A stretch of DNA of 64,000 nt, taken from positions 1 to 64,000 of the forward strand of contig DASYKT010000032.1 of the NCBI GenBank assembly GCA_035995185.1, read 5' to 3'. The notes under the pieces are model-generated. The model ran no database searches and was not told the origin of the DNA. It saw nothing but the letters and a program-made list of their open reading frames with translations. Below are positions 1 through 8,666 of this stretch, piece after piece. Both the position numbers and the translations under genes were made by a program. Source of the stretch: DASYKT01 sp035995185. GTDB taxonomy: Bacteria; Acidobacteriota; Blastocatellia; Pyrinomonadales; Pyrinomonadaceae. How positions within the stretch are numbered: the first letter of the stretch is position 1; each line of letters opens with the position of its first letter.

Positions 1-50
1 TTTGCCCGCAGGGCGCTAAAGCATACGATGCGGGTTCGCTATGACTTTCA

Positions 51-149
51 GAGGCAGCGGCCCTTAGTTCACGCCGCCTCCCGGGCTGCCAAGCATGCCC
101 GGCGTGCACAGGCCAAACCGTGTGGTCTCACCTGCCGCACCAACAGAGC
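51..149. other. Three consecutive hairpins, possible structured RNA
   Basis: Three potential stem-loops follow each other: 51-58 with 73-80 (GAGGCAGC/GCCGCCTC, one mismatch), a perfect 6-bp stem 81-86 with 97-102 (CCGGGC/GCCCGG), and about 104-112 with 141-149 (GTGC..AGG/CCT..GCAC). Tandem GC-rich stems suggest a structured RNA or a composite repeat. I compared it by eye with tmRNA, 6S, SRP RNA and RNase P and could not match conserved core motifs, so no family is assigned. Confidence 0.25.
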
Positions 150-336
150 TCCATCTTATTAAGGTTTGGTGGAGATGGCGATAGAGGATTTGGGTAAATT
201 TGGAAAACGGTTTAGAGTTCAAACTTTAGTTTGTCTTTTAAGGTTTGGAATAAGACTCTGTTTGTTTATCGCGGAGCGTGATTAATAAAGCATTAAGACT
301 GGAACCACGAAATACACGAATCACACGAAGCCCGAA

Positions 337-402
337 CCCGGTCGCTACGGCTCGCGGTTCTGACAAGAACGCATCGGCTGACGCCGACGCTACTGACAAG
401 AA
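337..402. repeat. Two abutting REP-like palindromes
   Basis: Two short imperfect palindromes lie end to end (337-370 and 370-402). Both carry the tail TTCTGACAAGAA or CTACTGACAAGAA. The second, beginning CGCATCGGCTGACGCC, belongs to the same family as the 34-bp units next to the RAYT gene at 16769-16938. The first has a different stem but the same tail. Confidence 0.65.
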
Positions 403-490
403 AAACCACAATAATACTCTGACAAGAGAGAATCACCCCGTCACGCGAAGCGCGCGCCACCCCTCCTTCGTAAGGAGGGGAGCTTTTAAG

Positions 491-525
491 AACCCGATCG
501 CTACGGCTCCCGATTCTGACAAGAA
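491..525. repeat. REP-like palindrome
   Basis: This element matches the one at 337-370 except for stem changes (GATCGC and CCCGATT in place of GGTCGC and CGCGGTT) and keeps the TTCTGACAAGAA tail. Changes on both arms suggest that the stem structure is maintained. Confidence 0.6.
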
Positions 526-781
526 TTCCCAGATACCAAATTTAAAATTTTTACGCCTTAACCGGTGACGGGTGATTTTGACCTGACGATCTTTCGCCCG
601 CGCTCCATATTCGAACGCTGCGCGTTCGTGCCGAATAAATTCGGCGCTCCGTAAAAGGCGCTTCGTAAAAGGGCGCTCCGTAAACAAAGAAAAGCCTTGT
701 TGCGCTCTCCCCTTCGCAACAAGGCTTCTCTTCATGGTCGCAATCAGCCCTCTCGCTACGACCAAACTTAAACTTAAAATT

Positions 782-1477
782 TCAAAAATCCTGCGCCGGT
801 AAGGTCACGCTTTGCCTGAGCACCACCGCCAGCTGAGCGTTTGTGGCGATCGTCGCTTCCTCGCCTTTCCTTAAATAGGAAGCCAATGCACCCGCCCCTG
901 CGCCGAGCACTCCGCCGATAGCCGCGCCGCTGCCTCCCTTTGTCAATCCGCCTACGAGCACTCCGGCCCCGGCGCCGCCGGCAATAAATCCGACGCTTGT
1001 CGTGGGCGAGCCCTCGCTGCCGTCGATGTCCCCGGTGTCGATATCGGCCGGGTCATTTTCTTCACCCGCACCGAGTTCGCCGGTGATCTTTCGCGTGGTG
1101 CCGTCTCTCAGCTTCAAGGTTTCAAAACTTATATTTATGAAACCCGCGCCCCCGCCGCGTTTCGCATGGCCGACCTTGACCACGCGCCCTTCGATCACCG
1201 TGCCCGCCGGGATGACCTCCACGCTGCGGATAAAAACCGGTGTGGCCACGGTCGTAGTAAAAGTGTCGTTCACGCTGGCCGAGCGCGAAGTGATGCCGTT
1301 GTCCATTTTGACCCGGATCACCGTGCCAGCCGGCAGTATATAGGGGCTGCTGTCGCCCGCCGGTTTTAGCTGCGGTGTTTGGGCCGTCTGGGGCGTCTGT
1401 GACGGGGCTGCCAAATTTATAAAGAACAAAATAGAAAGCAGGGTAGTTATCTTGACCGGTACGGTTAAAGATCTCAT
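782..1477 (-). CDS. Secreted glycine-zipper protein, unknown function
   Basis: The product is 231 aa with an N-terminal signal peptide (VKITTLLSILFFINLAAPSQ). A mature domain around residues 45-140 holds two 'PAGTVI' motifs in a beta-rich region, reminiscent of TrbI/VirB10-like and outer-membrane-associated proteins. Near residues 160-205 is a Gly/Ala-rich glycine-zipper segment (GGAGAGVLVGG, GGVLGAGAGALASYL), typical of envelope-inserted proteins. The ATG at 1477 has the ribosome binding site GGGAGG 5-6 bases upstream; the longer frame starting near 1537 has none. It stands alone on the minus strand. The envelope location is inferred and the function is unknown. Confidence 0.7.
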   Translation of the reverse strand: MRSLTVPVKITTLLSILFFINLAAPSQTPQTAQTPQLKPAGDSSPYILPAGTVIRVKMDNGITSRSASVNDTFTTTVATPVFIRSVEVIPAGTVIEGRVVKVGHAKRGGGAGFINISFETLKLRDGTTRKITGELGAGEENDPADIDTGDIDGSEGSPTTSVGFIAGGAGAGVLVGGLTKGGSGAAIGGVLGAGAGALASYLRKGEEATIATNAQLAVVLRQSVTLPAQDF

Positions 1478-1772
1478 ATGACCTCCCACCTTCACGGATG
1501 CTTGATCCGCGAAGATTAATAGCAAAGTGTGTGCCACTTGGCCTGGTTTGTTTGAAAGATGGCTTAACTGCTTAAGTTTAACGGGATTTTAGCTGAAAAA
1601 CGCGGAATTGCCAAGAAAATTCAAGAAATACAAGGGGTTACGAAATCGGGTAATTTTGCGGTATGGGTATACGATTTGGTTAGGTAGGAACGGGGAACGC
1701 GGAATGAGGACTGAGGAATCGATTTATCGTCTGCTATCCGCCTTCCGCACTCCGAATTCCTCATTTCTCGAT

Positions 1773-2363
1773 CTACTGAAGGATCGGATGCCCGCCGCCT
1801 TTGCTATGGTCGGCCGTTGCATTATAACGCCGGCGGTCGTTGTGATAGAGCACAAGATGCTCGCCTTCGTAGCGCACCACTTCGGAGATACGGTTAAATT
1901 CTTTGGCATGCTCGGCGATGAGAAACGCGCAGGGCTCGTTGGAAACAACCATCCCGGCGGCGTAAATATAACCGCCTTTGTCGTAGACGCTGCCCGCATA
2001 CTGGCCGGCATTTACGGCAATGTCGGGGGAGTAACCGCCGTCGCCATTTTGCGTGCGGTCGGCGCGGGCGATAAAGATGCTGTAATCGGAATAATTAAGC
2101 CGTTTGGAATATCCGTTTTTCCGGGCGACCGCAAACAGATCGCTGAGGCCTTTATCGACGGCGGCCAAAACAGCGGCCGAAGGCCGGTTCACGCCGTAGA
2201 CATTTGCTCCGCGCTGGGTCCTGACGGAAAATGCGAACCGGTCGCCGGAGATGCGCTGGGCTGCGGCCAAAACCCCGCGATTTTGCGCATCCGCGCTTTG
2301 CATCGATGCCAGAATTACCAGTAAAAGTATCGCCGTTTGAGTAAAAAAGCCGTATGTTTTCAT
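1773..2363 (-). CDS. Secreted protein of unknown function
   Basis: The product is 196 aa. It starts with a clear signal peptide (MKTYGFFTQTAILLLVILAS, cleavage probably near SADAQ). The ATG at 2363 has a GGAGAG ribosome binding site. The mature part has no motif I can name with confidence; the C-terminus carries a polar stretch YHNDRRRYNATADHSKGGG that could be a conserved surface patch. A 238-codon open frame runs antisense through it (1608-2324), but that frame has neither a ribosome binding site nor a domain and is taken as a shadow. Confidence 0.6.
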   Translation of the reverse strand: MKTYGFFTQTAILLLVILASMQSADAQNRGVLAAAQRISGDRFAFSVRTQRGANVYGVNRPSAAVLAAVDKGLSDLFAVARKNGYSKRLNYSDYSIFIARADRTQNGDGGYSPDIAVNAGQYAGSVYDKGGYIYAAGMVVSNEPCAFLIAEHAKEFNRISEVVRYEGEHLVLYHNDRRRYNATADHSKGGGHPILQ

Positions 2364-2446
2364 AAACTCTCCTATAAAACCAATTTTATACAAGTGCAAT
2401 CTGCGTTCCAAAACTAAAAGCCTAAGCCACACGCGGTTCTTTATTC

Positions 2447-2514
2447 GCCACGAATTACACAAATAACACGAATTAAAAAAATTCCCTATTCGTGCTATTG
2501 GTGACATTTGTGGC
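2447..2514. repeat. Inverted-repeat element, ACACGAAT family
   Basis: A roughly 68-bp imperfect hairpin. The left arm reads GCCACGAATTACACAAATAA and the right arm is close to its reverse complement, around an AT-rich centre. Relatives lie at 21050, 31217, 40316 and 56550, always between genes. Confidence 0.7.
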
Positions 2515-2587
2515 CAAAGCCGCTGCTTGCAGGCGAGACTCAAAATACAAAAAGTTTATAATTAATTTATAGAGGGGGATGAAGATA

Positions 2588-3046
2588 ATGAAAGTCCTTA
2601 TCGCAACCGACGCATCGGAGCACAGCAAAGCCGCAATCGACCAGGGCCTGGAAATGCTGAAAACGGATGATATTGAAATAAAGATAGTATCGGTGATAGA
2701 GCCGCCGCTCACAACTGCCGAACCTTTCGCCGGATCGGTCGATCTTTACCGCGAAACTGAGAACGTGGTTCACCGGCAAGCAGAGATCGCCGTAGACCAG
2801 GGAGAAAGCCGGGTACGGGACCTGTTGGGTGCCAAGCTGCCCGAGAGCGCGTTAAGCACGGATATTTTGATCGGCTCCCCGGCGCGCCGGATCGTGGAAG
2901 AGGCGCAAAAATGGGAAGCCGATCTTATCGTTATCGGGTCGCACGGCTACGGTTTTTGGGAAAGGATGATGCTTGGTTCCGTTTCGCAATCCGTTATGCA
3001 GCATGCACCCTGTTCCGTACTGGTGGTGCGGAAAGGCAAGAATTAA
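2588..3046 (+). CDS. Universal stress protein (UspA family)
   Basis: The product is 152 aa, the usual length of a single-domain Usp. It begins MKVLIATDASEHSKAAIDQG, the first beta-strand and Asp of the UspA fold. It ends with the ATP-binding pattern G-2x-G-9x-G-S (GSHGYGFWERMMLGSVS) followed by the typical APCSVLVVR strand, so an ATP-binding cytosolic stress protein is expected. The ATG at 2588 lies 9 bases after AGAGGGGG; the in-frame ATG at 2579 touches that site and is less likely. Its 3' end overlaps the convergent gene at 3043 by 4 bases. Confidence 0.9.
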   Translation: MKVLIATDASEHSKAAIDQGLEMLKTDDIEIKIVSVIEPPLTTAEPFAGSVDLYRETENVVHRQAEIAVDQGESRVRDLLGAKLPESALSTDILIGSPARRIVEEAQKWEADLIVIGSHGYGFWERMMLGSVSQSVMQHAPCSVLVVRKGKN

Positions 3047-3900
3047 TGGTCGCCTTCGTCGTCGCCATCGCCCCAGATGGAACTGCAAACCAACTCACCG
3101 GACATCGAACTTGCTCCCGGCGGCGCTATCAGATCGAATTTTCGGGGAATCGGGCTTTGCTCGCCCAGGATCCAATAATACTTGTAAAAATCTGAGGTCA
3201 CATCGGCGCCTTGATTGTAGATGTGGACCTCGTGAGTGTAATCAGGCACCTTGGTCAGCGTGCGATCGATCCCGTCTTTCTGGTAGATCCTGACCGCCGC
3301 GGCCTCGATCTTGGCGCCGACGATACAGCCGACCGCGCCAAAATGGTCATCTATCACTTCGCCGGTGGGAAGCGCGATATCCATATCGTAGTTGGTGTAA
3401 TTCTTGGTGTAGAAAAGAGCGTTGTGTACCCAGAGGGGGGTGATGACCTTCTCGTTCGCGATCGGGACCACCGGTACGCCGCCGTGGATGTCATTGGTCA
3501 TGTTGACCAGCCAGCGAATGTCTTCCGGATCGTTCCATTGCCAGGCATACCGGTCAAACGGCATTCTTTGATTCAATTCGATCCGCGTGCGGGCAGGCTT
3601 GTCGCCGGCAATAAATATCTCGTCAGTGGTCATCGGCACGACGACCGTGTCGTCGGACGAGATACTGCCGGTTGAAGTTTTTTCGATAATGCGGATGGAA
3701 AGTTGGTGAGTTTCTTCGCGCAGAAACCTCATCGTTCCGCGCTGAGCATTGTCAACCATGTACCAGACGCCAAGACCATAAACGTAGAGGGTGACTGTGG
3801 CAGGCATAGCATCGATGGCGGAAGCGCCCCGGCCTTTTGAATCACAGTGTTGAATTTCAGGGTCAAAGGTGTCATGTGCAGGTTTATCAACTCCTTGCAT
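3043..3900 (-). CDS. Unknown protein next to the TPR-CHAT gene
   Basis: The product is 285 aa, acidic, with no signal peptide or membrane segment. I recognise no family. Residues 30-60 (ATVTLYVYGLGVWYMVDN) begin a beta-rich protein, and the tail is very acidic (WGDGDDEGDH). The ATG at 3900 has a good AAGGAGA site. It begins 51 bases after the TPR-CHAT gene stop, in the same direction, so the two are probably co-transcribed. Genes beside CHAT proteases are often substrates or partners of the protease; that role is only inferred here. Confidence 0.7.
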   Translation of the reverse strand: MQGVDKPAHDTFDPEIQHCDSKGRGASAIDAMPATVTLYVYGLGVWYMVDNAQRGTMRFLREETHQLSIRIIEKTSTGSISSDDTVVVPMTTDEIFIAGDKPARTRIELNQRMPFDRYAWQWNDPEDIRWLVNMTNDIHGGVPVVPIANEKVITPLWVHNALFYTKNYTNYDMDIALPTGEVIDDHFGAVGCIVGAKIEAAAVRIYQKDGIDRTLTKVPDYTHEVHIYNQGADVTSDFYKYYWILGEQSPIPRKFDLIAPPGASSMSGELVCSSIWGDGDDEGDH

Positions 3901-3951
3901 AAATTCTCCTTCAGGGTGGGTTTTATTAGTAAAGAATTGAGTTTGTTAAAA

Positions 3952-6900
3952 TCAGGCTTTTTCCAAACCGCCGATAGCGGCGAAAGCAGCCCAGTAAAAT
4001 GGCGCATTAAATCTTTCATCGCTAAGCATTTCCAGTTGTGCCGCGCGTAAGGCGGCGGCGATCGATAGCCCTTTTTCCTTTCGGTTGCGATGAAAAGCGG
4101 TCATGAGAACGGCCGAGGCGACAGAATCGATCTCCCAACGGCTAGCGACCACTGCGGGAACGCCGGCGGCGAAAAAAGTACGCGATACGCCTACGGCCCC
4201 TTCACCGTGATAATAGTTTTCCAGCGCAGTCTTACAGGCGGAAAGCACGACCAGCCTGGTTTTGGGCAGCTTAAGACTGCGGATCTCCGCGGAGGTTAGA
4301 TAATTTTCTTCGCCGGAGGATGGGCCTGCGAGAAGAAATTTTGAATACTGGGGAGAAAGTTCATTGGTAGTAAAATGGCCCGCGAAATGAAAGACATCGG
4401 CAGCGGGCAGAGAATCCATGATATTTCTTTTGACCGCATCGTCGCCTATGATCGTTTTTCGGGTTTGATAAAATGCGGCGCTGGCGCGTATCTCGCGTTC
4501 CGCGGCCGGCAGATCTCTAAGCCCGGGATTTTCTGCGCGGTCAAAGGAAGGGTTACCCACTCCGACAAAATTTTCTCCTGTGTTTCCAGCTCGGCTCTCT
4601 GCAATTTCCGAAAGCAATACGAAAAGAGTAGCGCTCGGTGAATAAGCAATACGGTAGTTCTTAATGACATAATTTCCAGCGTCAGGGCCTAGCGCCTCAA
4701 ATGGGAGGTAGCAAAGTATTTTGTCGGGAATGATCACGACAGTTTTTTCTTTATTGAGCAGCGTTTCGACCGGTTGGATAAGCAGCGAATAAAGTTTCGC
4801 CGAGAGGTCGGCGGCCTTGCCGCCATCGGTCGTTACGTGAGACGTGGTTTCAGTAAAATCGCGGACCTGTTTTTCCAGATCGGCGGAGGAAATATTTTTC
4901 TCGATGGAGTACACTTGCGAATCGGTCACTACCCAGATAAGCAATTTGTCCGGCAGGACCGCGTATTGCACCAATTGGGAACCGGCCGGCAGCCGGCGGC
5001 GAATTTCCGCCAGGGGAAGTACGCTGGTAACGGCCGGTCCCGCAATCGGATTGGTATTTCCTTTACTCAGATCATCGAGCAGAGAACGGGCCTTGCCTTT
5101 TTCGATGTAATCGAAGGCGATATCGGACTGGCCTTTTTTTAACGCATGGCCGGCGGCAAATTCGTAAATGCTTTGCTCGTCGGAAAAAAAAGACGTCCGG
5201 CTCTCTTCCTCTTCGATCTTGCCGCGCAATCTTTCCGCCAGGGCCAGGACCGAGAGCAGGGAATCTTCGATCTGCTCGTCTTGTCCTAATTCGCCGTGAC
5301 AAAGTAATTTTCCCTTTTGGGCTAAATAGTTTTTTAGAGTGTCGGCGGCTGATTGTTCGGTAAATAACTGCGTCGCGCGTGCATAACCCGTTACTGCCTG
5401 AGGGCAGTTATGAAGCGAGCGCTGGGCTTCGGCCTGCTGCAGAAGGGAATTGGCGACCATCCTTTTTTGCATCGGCAGGTCATCCAGAGCAGAGCCTATC
5501 CTTAAACTTTCATCGGCGGTGGTAAGAGAATCAGAATAATCTTTTGTCGCTCGATAGGCGGAAGATAGAAGAAGAAACGAATTATGTAGGATCGCCGGAT
5601 CTTTTACTTCCTCGCGGCTGAGCCGTACGCCTTCCATCGCATAGGCCACTGCCGACTCGCCTAAACCGAAACGGCGCGACACCTCGGCCGCGAACATATA
5701 GTTACGCCACTGCTGGCGGGCGCTATTATAATATGTCCCGTTTTCCCTTAAGCTTTTTTGCGAGAAGCCGAGGGCCGGGCCGGTCTCATTTAATTGAGCA
5801 TAAACATCGGCCAGCTGGGCGTTCGCTTTCTGGCGGCCATAGGTATCGGAGATATCGCGCGCCAGGTCGAGGGCCTCTTTGTTAATTCGAATCGCCGGTG
5901 AGAACCCGCTTTGCCGGATGGAGGTCGACGCGCTTTGCAGCAGCGCCTGTTCCAAAAGCCATTTGTAACCTTTTTTTCGGCTGTAGTCGGCAAGAGAGTC
6001 GGAATTTTTCAAACTCTCTTCAGGAAGGGAATCCGCTTTGCAGAAACTGATCCAGCAATCGGTTTTAGCTGCTTCGAGGGTATTTCGCGCCTGGGAAAAC
6101 AACTTCCGGCTTTCCACGAATTTACCAAGCGCCTTGGAATGCTTGCTTTTCAGGCACAGCTCATAAGCTTCGGAAGTGAGGGTTTGGGCCTGCGTCAATA
6201 TAGCGCGCTCGTCCGGTCCCGTATTGCTGTAGTAATCGGCCAGCTCGGAAAAAAAATTATCCCCGGTCTTTTCTTTCTCGAGCCTGCCTAAAAAATTAAG
6301 CGCCGAAAGCATGTGTTTAGCATCGTTCGGCGCTCCTTGCGCATCGGCGGAGAGAAAACCGCGCGCCAACTGTTCGGAAATCATAGTCCCGGTGACCATT
6401 TCTTTTGATTCACCGGCGATCTTCCATGCTTCTTCCGGATCGCCGCGATCGTAAGCAAGCAGAAAATCATTCAAAACTTGTGCCGGCGTTTTGGCACCGG
6501 CATTTTTTTCGTCAAGCACCTTTAAAAAGTCGCCTGCCTCTTTAGCCCATTGCGAAGAGGTATCTTTTTGCAGATATTTTTGCCAGGCCTCGCGGGCGGC
6601 GGCATTGGAATTTAATTCCTGCAAACAAAGTGCGCGATTAAAAAGCGCCGGGAGATAGCCAGCGTCCATTTTGAGAGCGGTATCCAGTTTTACCAGGGCA
6701 TTTTCCAGGTAGCGAACGCGTTTTTCACCCTGATCGCCGGGAAAGCTTTTTGCGGTTTCCAGCAGGACCGCGCCGTGATCGGCATAAAATTGCGCATTCA
6801 CGGGTGTGAAAGCGGCTCCTTTATCAAACTGTTCGAGGGCCGTGGCGAATTCGCTTTGGGAAGCATAATAAATGCCCAGGGCCCGGTATGAATTTGCGCT

Positions 6901-7536
6901 CGGTGTGTCTTCCGCGGCGGAAATAAGCAAGAGCCCGGCCTTATTTCGCGCTACCATGTCAGCAGGTGCCGAGCTTCCTCCCCGGGTATTGATGAGCGGC
7001 GCATACTCCAATTCCGACAGCCGCGCCATGGTCGGGCGCTGATCGCGATACGCGCTCCTTAAGGCTGTCAGTCCTTCAATAACTTTTCCCTTTGAGGAAA
7101 GGTTCCAAAATAGCCCGCCGCCAACGACCGCGACCAAAAGGCCGGCCATCACCAGGCGGAAAACCCCGGAGGCAAAAAGGTCGTTCATAAAAACACCGCG
7201 GGAGCTTTGCGTGGTATTTCTGTTACCCGCTGCGCTCGCCCGGGCTTTTTTTGCCGCGTGTTCGCCGGCTTCTTCTCTTAGCGCAAGCACAAAACGAAAT
7301 TTGGCTTGGCGTTGGGGAGCGGCCAGAAAGTATTTTTCGAATCTATCGATATTGCCGGTATCCAGGCGCCGGTCCAGGTATTCTTCAATGAGCTCGGTCT
7401 CTACTCTCTCGACCTCAGCCTGAAAAGAAGCATCGGACATCATCCGTGTTTCTATCTTCTCCAGCTCTTCCTCATTGGTAGTGTGTACCAAAAGATACTG
7501 TCTGATCGTATTTAATTCTGTAATGTCGCTTTTCAT
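3952..7536 (-). CDS. Membrane-anchored TPR-CHAT caspase-like protease
   Basis: The product is 1194 aa. Residues 1-95 form a helical domain (IRQYLLVHTTNEEELEKIE, later LIEEYLDRRLDTGNIDRFEK) resembling the N-termini of acidobacterial anti-sigma-type proteins, without zinc-binding Cys. A membrane segment follows near 127-148 (LVMAGLLVAVVGGGLFW). A long helical TPR region spans about 170-780. The C-terminal CHAT domain (about 880-1190) keeps the probable catalytic pair: His about 1054 in FHFAGHF and Cys about 1101 in LSACKT. The topology suggests TPR and CHAT domains on the far side of the membrane from the N-terminal domain. It follows the sigma factor gene by 63 bases. A self-contained sigma/anti-sigma/protease switch is a reasonable inference; the CHAT assignment itself is strong. 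Confidence 0.88.
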   Translation of the reverse strand: MKSDITELNTIRQYLLVHTTNEEELEKIETRMMSDASFQAEVERVETELIEEYLDRRLDTGNIDRFEKYFLAAPQRQAKFRFVLALREEAGEHAAKKARASAAGNRNTTQSSRGVFMNDLFASGVFRLVMAGLLVAVVGGGLFWNLSSKGKVIEGLTALRSAYRDQRPTMARLSELEYAPLINTRGGSSAPADMVARNKAGLLLISAAEDTPSANSYRALGIYYASQSEFATALEQFDKGAAFTPVNAQFYADHGAVLLETAKSFPGDQGEKRVRYLENALVKLDTALKMDAGYLPALFNRALCLQELNSNAAAREAWQKYLQKDTSSQWAKEAGDFLKVLDEKNAGAKTPAQVLNDFLLAYDRGDPEEAWKIAGESKEMVTGTMISEQLARGFLSADAQGAPNDAKHMLSALNFLGRLEKEKTGDNFFSELADYYSNTGPDERAILTQAQTLTSEAYELCLKSKHSKALGKFVESRKLFSQARNTLEAAKTDCWISFCKADSLPEESLKNSDSLADYSRKKGYKWLLEQALLQSASTSIRQSGFSPAIRINKEALDLARDISDTYGRQKANAQLADVYAQLNETGPALGFSQKSLRENGTYYNSARQQWRNYMFAAEVSRRFGLGESAVAYAMEGVRLSREEVKDPAILHNSFLLLSSAYRATKDYSDSLTTADESLRIGSALDDLPMQKRMVANSLLQQAEAQRSLHNCPQAVTGYARATQLFTEQSAADTLKNYLAQKGKLLCHGELGQDEQIEDSLLSVLALAERLRGKIEEEESRTSFFSDEQSIYEFAAGHALKKGQSDIAFDYIEKGKARSLLDDLSKGNTNPIAGPAVTSVLPLAEIRRRLPAGSQLVQYAVLPDKLLIWVVTDSQVYSIEKNISSADLEKQVRDFTETTSHVTTDGGKAADLSAKLYSLLIQPVETLLNKEKTVVIIPDKILCYLPFEALGPDAGNYVIKNYRIAYSPSATLFVLLSEIAESRAGNTGENFVGVGNPSFDRAENPGLRDLPAAEREIRASAAFYQTRKTIIGDDAVKRNIMDSLPAADVFHFAGHFTTNELSPQYSKFLLAGPSSGEENYLTSAEIRSLKLPKTRLVVLSACKTALENYYHGEGAVGVSRTFFAAGVPAVVASRWEIDSVASAVLMTAFHRNRKEKGLSIAAALRAAQLEMLSDERFNAPFYWAAFAAIGGLEKA

Positions 7537-7599
7537 TATCAGTGGATCCTAAAAACAAACCCTCTACTATTTATGGAATAAAAAGGGTAAAACGTTTCA

Positions 7600-8157
7600 T
7601 TAATTTGTTACCCCTAAGCATTTTTTTACACAATCTTCCAAAAATGCCTTGAGACGGTGCACCCTGATACGCAGAGTACCGGGATCGACCCCGAGCTCCG
7701 CGGCCATGGTTTTGCGGTGCAATATTTTGGCGCTGCTTTCCTCTAAAAAGTATTCCAGGACCAGGATGACCTGTTCGGCGGTAAGATTACTAAGACATTT
7801 CCGCAGGCACTCGAGCTCGCTGCCGAATTTGAAAGGGACCTCGGCAGCCGGGTCGATCTCGGCCGGGTCTTCGCGCCGTACTTTTACATGTTCCAGGTAT
7901 ATGTTGCGGGCCACGCCGTGAAAATAGCCGGTTGGATCTCCGATAAAAGTATCCCGGATCTTCTTGACTTTGGTAGCTACGCGATCGATGGTGCGGTCGG
8001 CAAGGTTTTCGGCTTCGATACAGCCGCGCGTGATGAACATCTTGATCAGCCCGCCGCGGATGACCTCATATTTCCTTCCCGCTTCTTCCCGGTCCGGATC
8101 GAGCCATTCGAGTAAAGTATTGAACGCCTCGGGAGTAATTACATCATTACTTGGCAT
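7600..8157 (-). CDS. ECF-like sigma-70 family RNA polymerase sigma factor
   Basis: The product is 185 aa. Region 2 is recognisable near residues 35-95 (IEAENLADRTIDRVATKV, then DPTGYFHGVARNIYLEHVK). Region 4 with its helix-turn-helix lies near 130-178 (HRKTMAAELGVDPGTLRIRV). It should direct RNA polymerase to a dedicated promoter set. It heads a minus-strand cassette with the TPR-CHAT protein and the unknown protein. The TPR-CHAT protein has an anti-sigma-like membrane N-terminus, so it may regulate this sigma factor. The target promoters cannot be read from the window. Confidence 0.82.
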   Translation of the reverse strand: MPSNDVITPEAFNTLLEWLDPDREEAGRKYEVIRGGLIKMFITRGCIEAENLADRTIDRVATKVKKIRDTFIGDPTGYFHGVARNIYLEHVKVRREDPAEIDPAAEVPFKFGSELECLRKCLSNLTAEQVILVLEYFLEESSAKILHRKTMAAELGVDPGTLRIRVHRLKAFLEDCVKKCLGVTN

Positions 8158-8666
8158 TTAAAGTTCCAACCATCAGATCAAAAATCGAAAATTGACAAGA
8201 TTTTTTCGAAATGGGCGGTATATAGAAAAAAATAACGCAATATGACGAAACAAACAAGTTCCCGCTTCTCCGTAGAACAAGCGGAACGACAGCGCTTCGC
8301 CCGGAAGAGAACGGCAGTTTGACAGCCAAAAATATTAACTGATATCGCAAAAGATATTCCGCACGGATATGGGGCATTCCTACGCCACGGAAGGATGAAA
8401 GTTTAGCAAATTTTTTTGGAAATAACTTTCCCGTTGACAAATTTTCTTGACTGATTAAACTTGTTTGAGAATCGGATGATATCGACAACGGCAGCCCGTC
8501 CCACCTTATAGATGTTATTTAAAATAAGATTCTCGTAAACACGCGGCACGCCGGGTTTTTTGTAAAACGGTTAAACTGTATAATCAAACCGAGTTACTCC
8601 GGCGCTAAATGTATAAGAACAATTATTTTTCCCGTCTGCGACCGTTTTTGAAAGGTATTACAAATT
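8158..8666. other. Divergent promoter region, no gene
   Basis: About 510 bases separate the minus-strand sigma factor gene from the plus-strand subtilase gene. The region is AT-rich. A plus-strand TTGACA at 8434 with TAAACT 16 bases later is a weak candidate promoter; the TATAAT at 8579 is better. A 113-codon minus-strand frame (8147-8488) has no domain and an unlikely composition, and I do not call it. Confidence 0.5.
8579..8584 (+). promoter_or_regulatory. Candidate -10 box of the subtilase gene
   Basis: A perfect TATAAT lies 83 bases before the subtilase ATG. The -35 region 17 bases upstream is only a T-run, so the promoter is plausible but weakly supported or activator dependent. Confidence 0.35.

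Larger units (their letters stand above)
1..781. other. Gene-free, repeat-rich region
   Basis: I see no convincing gene here. Short open frames exist on both strands, but they run through repeats and lack a ribosome binding site or a recognisable protein. The stretch holds a run of hairpins (51-149), a single arm of an 'ACACGAA' repeat (about 303-330), REP-like palindromes (337-402 and 491-525) and a palindrome at 629-651 that recurs at 33318-33340. It reads as an intergenic repeat cluster downstream of the minus-strand gene that ends at 782. Confidence 0.6.

Noticed and set aside
1..200. Possible tmRNA on the minus strand, because of a TATGCTTTAGC word and hairpins
   Set aside because: The conserved TTCGAC of the tRNA-like 5' end and a sensible tag reading frame with stop are missing. 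The resemblance is limited to short words.
433..765. A 110-codon minus-strand frame in the first kilobase
   Set aside because: It is made of repeat sequence (GGCGCTCCG and REP palindromes) and has no ribosome site.
1608..2324. A 238-codon plus-strand open frame
   Set aside because: It runs antisense to the secreted-protein gene at 1773-2363, which has a signal peptide and a good ribosome site. The plus frame has neither.
4200..8157. CRISPR-linked Craspase-like system
   Set aside because: TPR-CHAT and sigma factor recall it, but there is no gRAMP effector and no CRISPR array. Only the analogy is kept.
8147..8488. A 113-codon minus-strand frame upstream of the sigma factor
   Set aside because: No ribosome site, low-complexity AT-driven composition, and it overlaps the sigma factor start.
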